Below are positions 35,701 through 42,769 of a DNA stretch of 44,527 nucleotides, piece by piece (the stretch's first letter is position 1; each line of letters opens with the position of its first letter). The stretch covers positions 1 through 44,527 of the forward strand of contig CANFKD010000006.1 of NCBI GenBank assembly GCA_947447115.1, given 5' to 3'. The notes beneath the pieces are model-generated. The model did not search any database. It was not told the DNA's origin and saw nothing but the letters and a program-made list of their open reading frames with translations. The position numbers were made by a program, and so were the translations under genes. This DNA comes from Caulobacteraceae bacterium. Its GTDB lineage: Bacteria > Pseudomonadota > Alphaproteobacteria > Caulobacterales > Caulobacteraceae.

Positions 35701-35826
35701 TCGACCATTCTGTCGCTGGTGCTGGTGCCGGTGGTCTATGAAATGGTTGATGATTTCGAACTTTGGCTCAAGCCCAAGTTGGCTAAGCTGATCACCCCTA
35801 AGGACGCGCCGACCGGCGAAGCCTGA
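32725..35826 (+). CDS. RND-family efflux transporter permease (HAE1-like)
   Basis: The 1033-aa protein has the full RND architecture of twelve membrane helices and two large periplasmic loops. The proton-relay residues are visible: the Asp-Asp pair in GILVDDAIVEIENIEKR in helix 4 and the Lys in LLGLAAKNSILLVEYAIEQE in helix 10. The N-terminal RNPIPVAVVFIALTIAG and KHYPDVNFPAVAITV segments are typical. Its ATG overlaps the previous TAA by one base. Order in the operon is channel, adaptor, pump, unlike the usual adaptor-pump-channel order. The substrate range is unknown. Confidence 0.94.
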   Translation: MAQLRVSTWSIRNPIPVAVVFIALTIAGLFSYGMLPIKHYPDVNFPAVAITVVQSGAAPAEMENQITRPIENALAGLSNVRGIRSSVVQGVSTTMVFFELGQDLQKKTDEVRSKVDQTRAILPREIDSPIIQRLEMDSAPILSYAVSAPGMSQAELSWFIDDTITRHLQSEKGVAQIARVGGVSREINIVLDPQRLAAYGLTSSEINQALTAFNVDAPGGRAGVGSREQTLRVLGAATSVEAIRNITIPAGGRFVRLSDVADIGDGASEPRGLARLDGRPVVGFEVMKTKESSDVQVEDHVVAAVAKLQEEQTKAGRDIKFFKIFSVVDETRDSYHATLVSMVEGMGLAALVVLLFLREWRSTMITAMAMPLSLIPTFAFMAIMGFSLNVVTLLALTMVIGILVDDAIVEIENIEKRIQAGARPYRAAMEGADSIGLAVVATTAAIVVVFTPVSFLPGISGQFFKEFGLTVSVAVLFSLVVARFVTPVMAAYLLKPTMHAKPRKPFDGFYRKSLDWALDHRWISVVIGGVIFVLSIMLTGLLPKGFQPADNANFYYVKVQGPPGANLVDMERTVQEVTRIFKARPETKMVFAQVGSGVMQTGPGGGGDAADVRDATITVVLNEKRDLTVTQIKQVMRPLVREIPDARVNMLGNFGGADVSIVLTGEDGELLERTALQVEREMRGLTVIADPRPSSPPSGPEIVIRPRVAEAARLGVTAQSIAQAARVATVGDIDANVSKLNDGERRVPIRVRLATDSRSDLETIKALRVPTVTGKTVPLDAVADVTFQAGPAKINRYNRKRQITIESDLNNGAQLGEGAAAVEGLPTMKSLPKGVTEAQVGDQEAMKELFGALAAAIFAGISMIYGVLVLLFRSFFKPITILSALPLAIGGAFLGLLFMGLAISLPSLIGLLMLLGLAAKNSILLVEYAIEQERAGASQRDALLEACRERARPIIMTTVAMAVGMLPTALAIGKGSEFRQPMAVAVIGGLITSTILSLVLVPVVYEMVDDFELWLKPKLAKLITPKDAPTGEA

Positions 35827-35844
35827 GAGCGTCTTCCCAAACAA

Positions 35845-36010
35845 GGCCCTCACCCAACCCTCTCCCTCAGGGAGAGGGCTAAGAACGGCTAAGCCCTCGC
35901 CCCCTTGGGGGAGAGGGTTGGGTGAGGGGGTGCGCCCAAAACAAGGCCCCCTTATGCTCCGCATCGCTTCCCCCTCTGGGGGAAGTACCCGCGCAGCGGG
36001 GGTAGGGGGT
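35845..36010. repeat. Intergenic repeat cluster E
   Basis: The 274-base gap after the efflux operon contains GGCCCTCACCCAACCCTCTC at 35845 and its inverted partner ending near 35930 (GAGAGGGTTGGGTGAGGGGG). It also holds CTTCCCCCTCTGGGGGAAGT at 35968-35987, the same type as cluster A. They can fold into hairpins that may end the efflux transcript. Confidence 0.72.
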
Positions 36011-36055
36011 TCTTGCCCCTCTTTTCATCTCGACACCTGCCCAAAATCTGATACG

Positions 36056-36069
36056 AATGAATTGTCATT
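36056..36069. promoter_or_regulatory. Operator-like palindrome before the dehalogenase gene string
   Basis: AATGAATTGTCATT has two 5-base arms around four bases, and lies 32 bases before ATG 36101 in the only AT-rich part of this gap. It could be a repressor site (TetR/FadR-like AATGA-N4-TCATT) for the dehalogenase string. Weak evidence. Confidence 0.4.
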
Positions 36070-36100
36070 AAGAATGCCAATATAACGGGTGGGGTCGGAG

Positions 36101-36733
36101 ATGAGCATTTTGGTCTGGGGCGTGGCGCTGGCCGTCTATGGATTGTTTCTGGCTTGGTACGTCAATTGGCGCGGGCCGGTCAGCAAGGCTGAGGTCGAGA
36201 CGCTGATGACGGCGCTTGAGGCGGCGACCCATGAAAATGACCGCAATGACATGTCGATCATGCGAAAGTTCCTCGAGACCGACGATGGCCGCGAGTTCTT
36301 TATGGTCAATCTGGTCAAGCTGGCTCCCGGCAAGGTGCCGGACCCGGTCACCGGCGAGCTGAAATCCTCCCGCGAGGTGATGGACGGCTATACCAAGGTG
36401 TTTTTCCCCGCCATCTTCGCGCGGGCCAGCCATCCGGCGGTCATGGCGCGCAAGGTCGGTGGCTATTTCGACGCTTGGGGCACCGAGCCTGATCCGAGCT
36501 GGAGCGCGATGGGCTATATGCGCTATCGCAGCCGCCGTGACATTGCGATCCTGGTCACCGATCCAAAGTTCGGCGGGGCGCACGATTTCAAGTTTGCGGC
36601 CATGCCCAACACCTTTTCCTTCCCGACCCAGCCCATGTTGCTGGCCCTGATCAGCCCACGCCTGTGGGTCGGTCTGGTCATCGCTTTGGTCGCGGCCTTT
36701 GCCCAGATCGCTGTGCTGCTCGCTGCGGCCTAA
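36101..36733 (+). CDS. Unknown membrane-anchored protein with a central soluble domain
   Basis: The 210-aa protein has one hydrophobic segment at each end (SILVWGVALAVYGLFLAWYV and WVGLVIALVAAFAQIAVLLA) and a soluble core. The core pattern, MVNLVKLAPGKVPDPVTGE, then GGYFDAWG and MRYRSRRDIAILVTDPKF, recalls ferredoxin-like dimeric alpha/beta-barrel (DUF1330/EthD-like) domains, but I cannot name a family. ATG 36101 is chosen over GTG 36089; GGGG around 36090-36094 could be the SD. The dehalogenase gene starts 23 bases after the stop. A role in handling the dehalogenase substrate or product is inference. Confidence 0.72.
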   Translation: MSILVWGVALAVYGLFLAWYVNWRGPVSKAEVETLMTALEAATHENDRNDMSIMRKFLETDDGREFFMVNLVKLAPGKVPDPVTGELKSSREVMDGYTKVFFPAIFARASHPAVMARKVGGYFDAWGTEPDPSWSAMGYMRYRSRRDIAILVTDPKFGGAHDFKFAAMPNTFSFPTQPMLLALISPRLWVGLVIALVAAFAQIAVLLAAA

Positions 36734-36756
36734 TTTCAAGACGGAAGATCACCGCC

Positions 36757-37656
36757 ATGAAGCTGTTGCGCACCCCCGAAGACCGTTTTGCCAACCTGCC
36801 GGATTTTCCGTGGGAGCCGCACTATCTGACCATCCAAGACGAGGATGGCAGCGATATTCGGATCCACTATGTCGATGAAGGCCCGCGAGACGCTGAGCCC
36901 ATCGTGCTGATCCACGGCAATCCGACCTGGGCCTATCTCTATCGCCACATGATCCCCGGCCTCTTGGCGACGGGCCATCGGGTGATTGCGGTCGATCTGG
37001 TCGGCTGTGGACGCTCCGACAAGCCAGCGGCCAAGAGCGACTATACCTTGGCGCGGCACTATGACTGGATGTCCAAGTGGCTGGTCGGTCTAGACCTCAC
37101 CAATGTCACCCTCTTTTGCCAAGACTGGGGCGGGACCATCGGGCTCTATCTTGTGTCCCTGTTCCCCGAACGGTTTGCCCGCGTCATCGCCTCCAACACC
37201 GGTTTGCCAATAGGACAGGGTGAGGGCGAGTTCATGAAGATGTGGGTCGGCATGATGCGCGAGGCGACGGAATTTCCTTGGCACATGCTGGAAGCCGGTA
37301 TGGAGCGCAAGATCACCGCTGAAGAGCTAGCCGCCTATCATGCGCCGTTCCCGACCAGCGAATATGAGTCCGGTCTGATCCAGTTTCCGCTCTTGATCGC
37401 CATGCAGCCAGACAATCCCGGCGTGCCCTTGAACCGCGAGGCTTGGGCGCGGCTGGCCAGCTTTGACAAGCCGTTCTTGACCCTGTTTGGCGACCTCGAT
37501 CCCGTATCCAAGGGCTGGGATAGGCTCGCCCAGAGCTATATTCCCGGCGCCAAGGGCCAAGCTCACCATACGGTTAAGGCGGCCAACCATTTCATTCAAG
37601 AAGATGCCCCGGCAGAGCTGCTGGAACATTTCATACCGTTCCTTGATGTGAACTGA
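36757..37656 (+). CDS. dhmA: Haloalkane dehalogenase, subfamily I (DhlA/DhmA-like)
   Basis: The 299-aa alpha/beta hydrolase has the oxyanion segment IHGNPTWAY at 52-60, nucleophile Asp123 in CQDWGG with the halide-binding Trp124 directly after it, a cap-domain Trp near 175 (EFPWHML), the catalytic acid Asp248 in FGDLDPVSKG and His278 in ANHFIQED. The acid after strand 7 and the N-terminal sequence place it in subfamily I. It should hydrolyse haloalkanes to alcohols and halide. Many subfamily members have only been inferred from sequence, and an epoxide or other hydrolase role is less likely because nucleophile-Trp is intact. It is co-transcribed with flanking membrane proteins. Confidence 0.9.
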   Translation: MKLLRTPEDRFANLPDFPWEPHYLTIQDEDGSDIRIHYVDEGPRDAEPIVLIHGNPTWAYLYRHMIPGLLATGHRVIAVDLVGCGRSDKPAAKSDYTLARHYDWMSKWLVGLDLTNVTLFCQDWGGTIGLYLVSLFPERFARVIASNTGLPIGQGEGEFMKMWVGMMREATEFPWHMLEAGMERKITAEELAAYHAPFPTSEYESGLIQFPLLIAMQPDNPGVPLNREAWARLASFDKPFLTLFGDLDPVSKGWDRLAQSYIPGAKGQAHHTVKAANHFIQEDAPAELLEHFIPFLDVN

Positions 37657-37669
37657 AAGGGTTTCGCCA

Positions 37670-38101
37670 ATGGCTATCTTGCCTCCCAGCACCAATAGCG
37701 ACTATCGCGGCTCGCCCCTGTCGGCTTGGTTTGTCGTCCTGACGGGTGGGATGTCGATCATTCCGGGCTGCATCCACTTCTTCCTTCCGGATGGCGGGGC
37801 AGGCGTGATTGCCCATATGGACCTATCCACGCGAGCGCAGACCATCTTTGTTCTGTTCGCCTGGTTCGGCGCTTTGCAGATCCCGCATGGGATTGGTGAG
37901 CTCATTATCGGCCTGTGCTATCGTCCGCTCGTGCCCTTGATGCTGGTTCTGGTGATCCTAGAGCGGGGCCTGATGAGCCTTGATGGCTGGTTCCTCAAGG
38001 GCGCAGGTGGCCATCATCCGCCAGAGCATTTCGCAAGCCCTGTCGCTGTGGTCCTAAGCCTGATGTTCTTAGTCCTGTCCCTGCGCGAGCGCCGCGCCTA
38101 G
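37670..38101 (+). CDS. Unknown four-helix membrane protein
   Basis: The 143-aa protein has four predicted membrane helices (AWFVVLTGGMSIIPGCIHFF, TIFVLFAWFGALQIPHGIGE, LVPLMLVLVILERGLMSL and VAVVLSLMFLVLSL) and a His-rich loop GGHHPPEHFASP between the last two. The start lies 13 bases after the dehalogenase stop, so they are one transcript. No family is recognised. His residues at the loop and in IPHGIGE could bind a metal or haem, but nothing proves it. Confidence 0.72.
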   Translation: MAILPPSTNSDYRGSPLSAWFVVLTGGMSIIPGCIHFFLPDGGAGVIAHMDLSTRAQTIFVLFAWFGALQIPHGIGELIIGLCYRPLVPLMLVLVILERGLMSLDGWFLKGAGGHHPPEHFASPVAVVLSLMFLVLSLRERRA

Positions 38102-38199
38102 GGGCTTTGCCGGCCCTCCCGTGACAAGAGACGATTGGCCCCGACGGTACGGCGTTGGTAAGGTGCGCGCCGTATTTTGATTTGCGTAGGACCATCGAG

Positions 38200-38970
38200 A
38201 TGAGAACGGCTGTTGTGACGGGCGCTGCCCAGGGTGTTGGCTTTGCGACGGCGGCCCTGCTGGGGCGCAAGGGCTATCAGGTCCTGATGACCGATCTACA
38301 GCCTCTCGATGGCCCGCTGGCGCGGCTTCAGGCTGAAGGTCTGAAGGTTGCAGCCATCTGCGGTGACGTCACTTCAGAGGCTTTCGCACACGACTTAGCG
38401 GCCCGCGTTGCCGCCGACTATGGCGCAGCCGACGTACTGGTCAACAATGCCGGGATCAGCCTGATTTCCCCCGCCGAAGAGACCAGCCTTGCCCAATGGC
38501 AGAAGGTGATGGCCATCAATCTGCAAGGTCCCTTCCTGCTCAGCCAAGCCTTGGGCAAGCAGATGTTGGCGCGCAAAAGCGGCAATATCGTCAATGTCGC
38601 CTCGGTCGCTGGCCTTGGCGGCGTCATCCATCGCAGCGCCTATAATGCCTCCAAACATGGCCTGATCGGCCTGACGCGGACCTTGGCTGCCGAGTGGGGC
38701 GGGCGCGGGGTGCGAGTTAATGCGGTCTGTCCCGGCTGGATCAAGACCGAAATGGATGTCGCCGATCAAGGCTCTGGTGCCTACGGCGATGAGGACATCA
38801 TCAACCGCGTCCCGATGGCCCGCTTTGCCCGGCCCGAAGATGTTGCCGCCGGCATTGCCTTCTTGGCGCAGGAGGACAGTTTCGTGAACGGCGTTAGCCT
38901 GCCCGTCGATGGCGGCTGGACGGCGGATAACAGTTGGGACGCCCTGCGCATCAACACGCGCGGCGGTTAG
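38200..38970 (+). CDS. Short-chain dehydrogenase/reductase (SDR)
   Basis: The 256-aa protein is a classical SDR: cofactor motif TGAAQGVGFATAALLG at the N-terminus, DVLVNNAGIS, the catalytic Ser in VNVASVAGLGG, the YNASK active site (Tyr and Lys), VRVNAVCPGWIKTEM and a C-terminal FVNGVSLPVDGGWTA. ATG 38200 with TAGGA eight bases upstream is chosen. It follows the dehalogenase string by 98 bases and could oxidise the alcohol released by dehalogenation, which is inference. A terminator hairpin follows at 38991. Confidence 0.92.
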   Translation: MRTAVVTGAAQGVGFATAALLGRKGYQVLMTDLQPLDGPLARLQAEGLKVAAICGDVTSEAFAHDLAARVAADYGAADVLVNNAGISLISPAEETSLAQWQKVMAINLQGPFLLSQALGKQMLARKSGNIVNVASVAGLGGVIHRSAYNASKHGLIGLTRTLAAEWGGRGVRVNAVCPGWIKTEMDVADQGSGAYGDEDIINRVPMARFARPEDVAAGIAFLAQEDSFVNGVSLPVDGGWTADNSWDALRINTRGG

Positions 38971-38990
38971 GATCAGCTCTGACACAAAAA

Positions 38991-39022
38991 CGCCGCCGAA
39001 GACCCAGCGATCCTCGGCGGCG
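38991..39022. terminator. Bidirectional terminator between SDR and DUF1993 genes
   Basis: CGCCGCCGA at 38991-38999 pairs with TCGGCGGCG at 39014-39022 around a 14-base loop. An A5 run precedes it, giving a U-run for the minus-strand gene; the plus side is followed by TGATTT. It lies between convergent genes. Confidence 0.75.
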
Positions 39023-39046
39023 TGATTTGACCTAGGGGAGGGCGAA

Positions 39047-39568
39047 TTAGCCCTTCATGCGCATCTGACCCAGATAGTCGCGCTTGCCCAGCGGCACGCC
39101 GCGGGCGCGCAGAATGTCGTAGGTGGTGGTGGCGTGGAAGTGCAGGTTGGGCAGGGCGAAGGACATCAAAAAGCCCTCGGCCACGAACGGCAGTTTGAAG
39201 CTGCCCATTTCAAAGGTCACGTCCTTGCCTTCGAGCGCGTTGATTTCGTCGGGGGTGACGGCCTTCAGGCCCGCCAAGGCGTCTGCCACATGCTTTTGTA
39301 AACCGGCATAGTCGAACGGACCAACGGGCGGTGGGGGCGTGGCGATGCCAGCCTTGACGCTGTTGATCGCCCCCAAGGAATGGTGAAACACCGAGACGAT
39401 CTGGAAGTGCAGGGGCTGCATATCGTCGACGAGGCGCGCGGCAACCATCTCGTTCGGATCGATATTATTGTCGACGCAGAAGGCCATACCCCGGTCCAGA
39501 ATACCGGTTACGGCACCGAGCACCTGCAGGGATGAGGTCACGGACACGTCGTAGAGTGAAATCGCCAT
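39047..39568 (-). CDS. DUF1993 family protein
   Basis: The 173-aa protein fits DUF1993 in length and pattern: MAISLYDVSVTSSLQVLGAV, DNNIDPNEMVAARLVDDMQPLHFQI, FDYAGLQKHVADALAGL, and the C-terminal SFALPNLHFHATTTYDILRARGVPLGKRDYLG. The last His-rich helix is the family's hallmark. ATG 39568 with AAGGA ten bases upstream gives the normal length; the much longer open frame upstream is not supported. The fold is expected to be a helical bundle related to DinB-type proteins. Function is unknown. It is divergent from the M3 peptidase gene. Confidence 0.88.
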   Translation of the reverse strand: MAISLYDVSVTSSLQVLGAVTGILDRGMAFCVDNNIDPNEMVAARLVDDMQPLHFQIVSVFHHSLGAINSVKAGIATPPPPVGPFDYAGLQKHVADALAGLKAVTPDEINALEGKDVTFEMGSFKLPFVAEGFLMSFALPNLHFHATTTYDILRARGVPLGKRDYLGQMRMKG

Positions 39569-39746
39569 TGATGGATGTTCCTTGTGAGGGGGGTAAGTCT
39601 CGTTAAGGCCGGACCGTAGCGACGCAGGGCGGGCCTGAGCAAGGCAAACTGTCGGCTTGCAGCAATTTTGGTCTGACGCAGAGCGGCTATCGCCTGCTAA
39701 GGTCAGTCCAATCCTCAAACATCGCCCTACTGCACCGGAGCGACCT

Positions 39747-41918
39747 ATGAAATCCGCCCTTCTAATCCTCTTGGCCAGCAGCGCGCTTGCCGGGTGCGCG
39801 ACAATGGAAAAGCCCATGACCACGACTGCTCCGACCGTCGCTGAAGCTCCCGCGCCGAAGGCTGCGCCCAATCCGCTGACCGCTGAGTGGACTGGGCCAT
39901 TCCAGGGCGTCCCCGCTTGGGACAGGCTCGATGCTGAACAGTTCCCAGCGGCCTTTACCGAGGCCATGGCCGATATGAAGCAAGAGGTTGAGGCCGTGCG
40001 CGACAATCCTGCACCCGCGACCTTCCAGAACGTCCATGAGCCGATGATGTTGGCGGGAAGCAAGATGGACCGGCTTCAATCGCTTTGGGGCGTGCAGACC
40101 TCGAACCTGTCGAACGACCGCGTCAACCAGCTTGAAGGGGAATGGGAGCCCAAGCTGTCGTCCTTCTATGACGGCCTGATGCTCGATCCTAAGCTGTTCC
40201 AGCGCTATAAGGCCGTTTACGACAACCGGGCCAATCTGAACCTGACGCCTGCCCAATTACGCTTGGTCGAGCGGTCCTATGAAGGCTTTGTGCGTAACGG
40301 GGCCAATCTGGCTGGGGCGGAAAAGGCCCGGCTGATGGAAATCAACAGCGCGCTGGCTCAGAAGTTCGCCGAGTTTTCCGGCAAGGTCGTGCGTGACGAG
40401 CAGGCCCTGATCTTTGTGGATGATGCGGCCTCTTTGGCTGGGCTTGAGCCTGCGCTGCTCGCCTCATTCAAGTCTGCGGCCGTGTCGGCTGGTCAGCCCA
40501 ATCGTTATGCAATCAAGAACACCCGCTCTGCCGTCCAGCCGGTTCTGGACTATGCAATCGACCGCGCCGTTCGTGAAAAGGTCTGGCGCGCCTTCGTCAA
40601 TCGCGGCGACAATGGCGATGCCAATGACACCAATGCCACCATCGTCGAGATCTTGAAGCTACGCCAAGAGCGGGCTGTTCTGCTCGGCTTTGAGACCCAC
40701 GCCCACTATCGCATGGCCGACACCATGGCCAAGGCCCCATCCAAGGCGATGGACTTGATGATGCGCGTCTGGCCCGCCGCTGTGGCCCGCGTCAAGGAAG
40801 AGGTCGCGGACATGCAAAAGATCGCCGATGCCGAAGCCAAGGCGAGCAAGACCGCCAAGATCACCATCTCGCCTTGGGATTATGGCTTCTATGCCGAAAA
40901 GGTCCGCAAGGCGAAGTACGACCTCAATGAAGCCGAGGTGAAGCCCTATCTTCAACTCAACAAGCTGATCGAGGGCATGTTCTGGTCGGCTGGCCAACTC
41001 TACGATCTGGGCTTTAAGGAAAATACGGGCGAGGTGCCTGTGTTCGAACCGAAGGTCCGCACCTTCGAGGTCACCAACCTCAAGACCGGTGCCCCGGTGG
41101 GCCTGCTCTATATGGATAATTTCGCGCGTGACGGAAAACGGTCAGGCGCTTGGATGACCACCTATCGCAGCCAGCAGGGCCTGGGCGGCACGCGAACAGT
41201 TCTGGCTTCGAACAACAATAATTTCACGGCCGGAACCGACGACACCCCGACCCTGATTGGCCTCGATGATGCCGACACCCTGTTCCACGAGTTCGGCCAT
41301 GGCATCCACTACCTGTTGCAGAATGTCTATTATCCGGACCTAGCGCGGGTGCCGCGTGACTTTGTCGAGATGCCGAGCCAAGTGAATGAAAACTGGCTCT
41401 TGACCCCTGAAGTGCTGAACCGGTTTGCCCTGCACTATAAGACCGGTGCACCGATGCCCAAGGCCTTGGTCGACAAGATCCAAGCCTCCAGCACCTTCAA
41501 TCAGGGCTTTGCGACGGTCGAATATCTGTCCAGCGCCATTGTCGACATGAAGTTGCATAATCGCACCGTTCCGGTCAGCGATCCCGACCAGTTTGAGCGC
41601 GAGACCTTGGCTGAAATCGGCATGCCCAAGGAGATCGTGATGCGGCACAGATTGCCACAATTCAATCACCTGTTCACGTCAGACGGCTATTCGGCAGGCT
41701 ATTACAGTTATCTGTGGTCCGAAGTCATGGATGCAGACGTCTGGGCCGCCTTTAACGAGGCGGGCGGGCCGTGGGACCGAGCGGTGGCTGACAGGTTCCG
41801 GACCATCGTCCTTCAGACCGGTAACGAGACCGACCGGGCAGAGGCCTATCGCGCCTTCCGCGGACGTGATCCCGATGTGAAACCACTCTTGGCCCGTCGC
41901 GGCTTTCCGACCAAATAG
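39747..41918 (+). CDS. M3 family metallopeptidase lipoprotein (peptidyl-dipeptidase Dcp-like)
   Basis: The 723-aa protein begins with a lipoprotein signal (LLASSALAGC, Cys17), so it is periplasmic and membrane-anchored. The body matches peptidase family M3: zinc site HEFGH at about residues 514-518 within DTLFHEFGHGIHYLLQ, then ARVPRDFVEMPSQVNENWLL supplying the third ligand Glu region, and the C-terminal SDGYSAGYYSYLWSEVMDADVWAAF. It likely trims dipeptides from short oligopeptides in the periplasm. ATG 39747 is chosen by the signal peptide. A strong terminator follows. Confidence 0.92.
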   Translation: MKSALLILLASSALAGCATMEKPMTTTAPTVAEAPAPKAAPNPLTAEWTGPFQGVPAWDRLDAEQFPAAFTEAMADMKQEVEAVRDNPAPATFQNVHEPMMLAGSKMDRLQSLWGVQTSNLSNDRVNQLEGEWEPKLSSFYDGLMLDPKLFQRYKAVYDNRANLNLTPAQLRLVERSYEGFVRNGANLAGAEKARLMEINSALAQKFAEFSGKVVRDEQALIFVDDAASLAGLEPALLASFKSAAVSAGQPNRYAIKNTRSAVQPVLDYAIDRAVREKVWRAFVNRGDNGDANDTNATIVEILKLRQERAVLLGFETHAHYRMADTMAKAPSKAMDLMMRVWPAAVARVKEEVADMQKIADAEAKASKTAKITISPWDYGFYAEKVRKAKYDLNEAEVKPYLQLNKLIEGMFWSAGQLYDLGFKENTGEVPVFEPKVRTFEVTNLKTGAPVGLLYMDNFARDGKRSGAWMTTYRSQQGLGGTRTVLASNNNNFTAGTDDTPTLIGLDDADTLFHEFGHGIHYLLQNVYYPDLARVPRDFVEMPSQVNENWLLTPEVLNRFALHYKTGAPMPKALVDKIQASSTFNQGFATVEYLSSAIVDMKLHNRTVPVSDPDQFERETLAEIGMPKEIVMRHRLPQFNHLFTSDGYSAGYYSYLWSEVMDADVWAAFNEAGGPWDRAVADRFRTIVLQTGNETDRAEAYRAFRGRDPDVKPLLARRGFPTK

Positions 41919-41930
41919 CCGAGCGTAGGT

Positions 41931-41955
41931 CGTTAGCGGTCTATCCCCGCTAACG
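41931..41955. terminator. Bidirectional terminator between peptidase and TetR genes
   Basis: CGTTAGCGG at 41931-41939 pairs perfectly with CCGCTAACG at 41947-41955 around a 7-base loop, followed by ATCAGTTCTTTTT. It is close to both stops of the convergent genes, so it probably serves both. Confidence 0.75.
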
Positions 41956-41956
41956 A

Positions 41957-42640
41957 TCAGTTCTTTTTGCTGCGGTCCATCTCACGCGGGATCACCGGCA
42001 TGGTCAGGGTGATCGGTTCCAGCGCCTGGAACGCCACCCGCTTGGCCACGTCGGGCGCGACGCCGAGCATACGCAGCTGTAAATGCGCCACGCGAGAGCC
42101 TGCGTCCGGACCGGCCTCGCCGTTGAGCCGCCGAAAGAGGGTGGACATGGTCATGGCCGAAAAGGTGCTGATCAGGAAATCATCGATCTCAACCGTAAAG
42201 ACCCCTTGCGCCACGCCCCGCTCCAAATCGGCACGCAGATAGCTGACGACGCTGTCGCGAAGGTCATTATAGATCCAGACGGCGCGGAACAGGGCCTGAC
42301 CCCATTGCGGCGTGCTTGTGGCAAGATCGAGCAGCCGACGGGTGGCGCAACTGACCCGTTCAACCGCATCAGAAACACCGACCATGGCATCATCGAGTTG
42401 CTGCACCACATCATGGGCAATGCGGTAAGCGACCGCCGTGGCGATCTCGTCCTTGTCTTTGAAATAGACATAGAAGGTGCCATTGGCGACCTCTGCGGCG
42501 CGGGTGATTTCATTGACCGACGCGGCCTCAAACCCATCGCGCGCAAAGACGCTGACGGCGGCGTCCATCAAGCGCGCCTTGGTGCGAGCGCTCTTGCCGA
42601 GGTTGCGGGCTTCGCGGGTAAAGAGGTTAAGGCTGGTCAA
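41957..42640 (-). CDS. TetR/AcrR-family transcriptional regulator
   Basis: The 227-aa protein has an N-terminal TetR helix-turn-helix: ARTKARLMDAAVSVFARDGF, EAASVNEITRAAEVANGTFYVYFKDKDEI, with a variable ligand-binding C-terminal domain. The start is the unusual TTG at 42640, supported by GGAG eight bases upstream. It is divergent from the FAD monooxygenase at 42770, the classical layout for a local repressor responding to the pathway substrate. Palindrome CAATCGATTAATTG at 42674-42687 in the shared region is a candidate operator. The ligand is unknown. Confidence 0.9.
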   Translation of the reverse strand: MTSLNLFTREARNLGKSARTKARLMDAAVSVFARDGFEAASVNEITRAAEVANGTFYVYFKDKDEIATAVAYRIAHDVVQQLDDAMVGVSDAVERVSCATRRLLDLATSTPQWGQALFRAVWIYNDLRDSVVSYLRADLERGVAQGVFTVEIDDFLISTFSAMTMSTLFRRLNGEAGPDAGSRVAHLQLRMLGVAPDVAKRVAFQALEPITLTMPVIPREMDRSKKN

Positions 42641-42673
42641 AAACAGAACTCCGATTTGAGACCCTCATAATGC

Positions 42674-42687
42674 CAATCGATTAATTG
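42674..42687. promoter_or_regulatory. Candidate TetR operator in the TetR/monooxygenase divergent region
   Basis: CAATCGATTAATTG has 4-base arms (CAAT/ATTG) around six bases and lies 34 bases from the TTG start of the TetR gene. It shares 11 of 14 bases with CAAACGATTGTTTG at 13278-13291 before the ene-reductase, so one regulator might act at both. Sites are predicted only. Confidence 0.45.
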
Positions 42688-42769
42688 ACATATATCTCAT
42701 AAAATTCCTACTGTGAGCCGGAACGATAAGGAATGGCTTAAGACCATTCAAGACCGAGGGCCAGCGGCT

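Noticed and set aside
36664-36756. Longer N-terminus for the haloalkane dehalogenase
   Set aside because: The extra codons overlap the end of the upstream gene; ATG 36757 gives the family's usual N-terminus and length.
39569-40063. N-terminal extension of the DUF1993 gene on the minus strand
   Set aside because: The family length is reached from ATG 39568; the extension overlaps the 5' part of the divergent M3 peptidase gene and its promoter region, and shows no conserved sequence.
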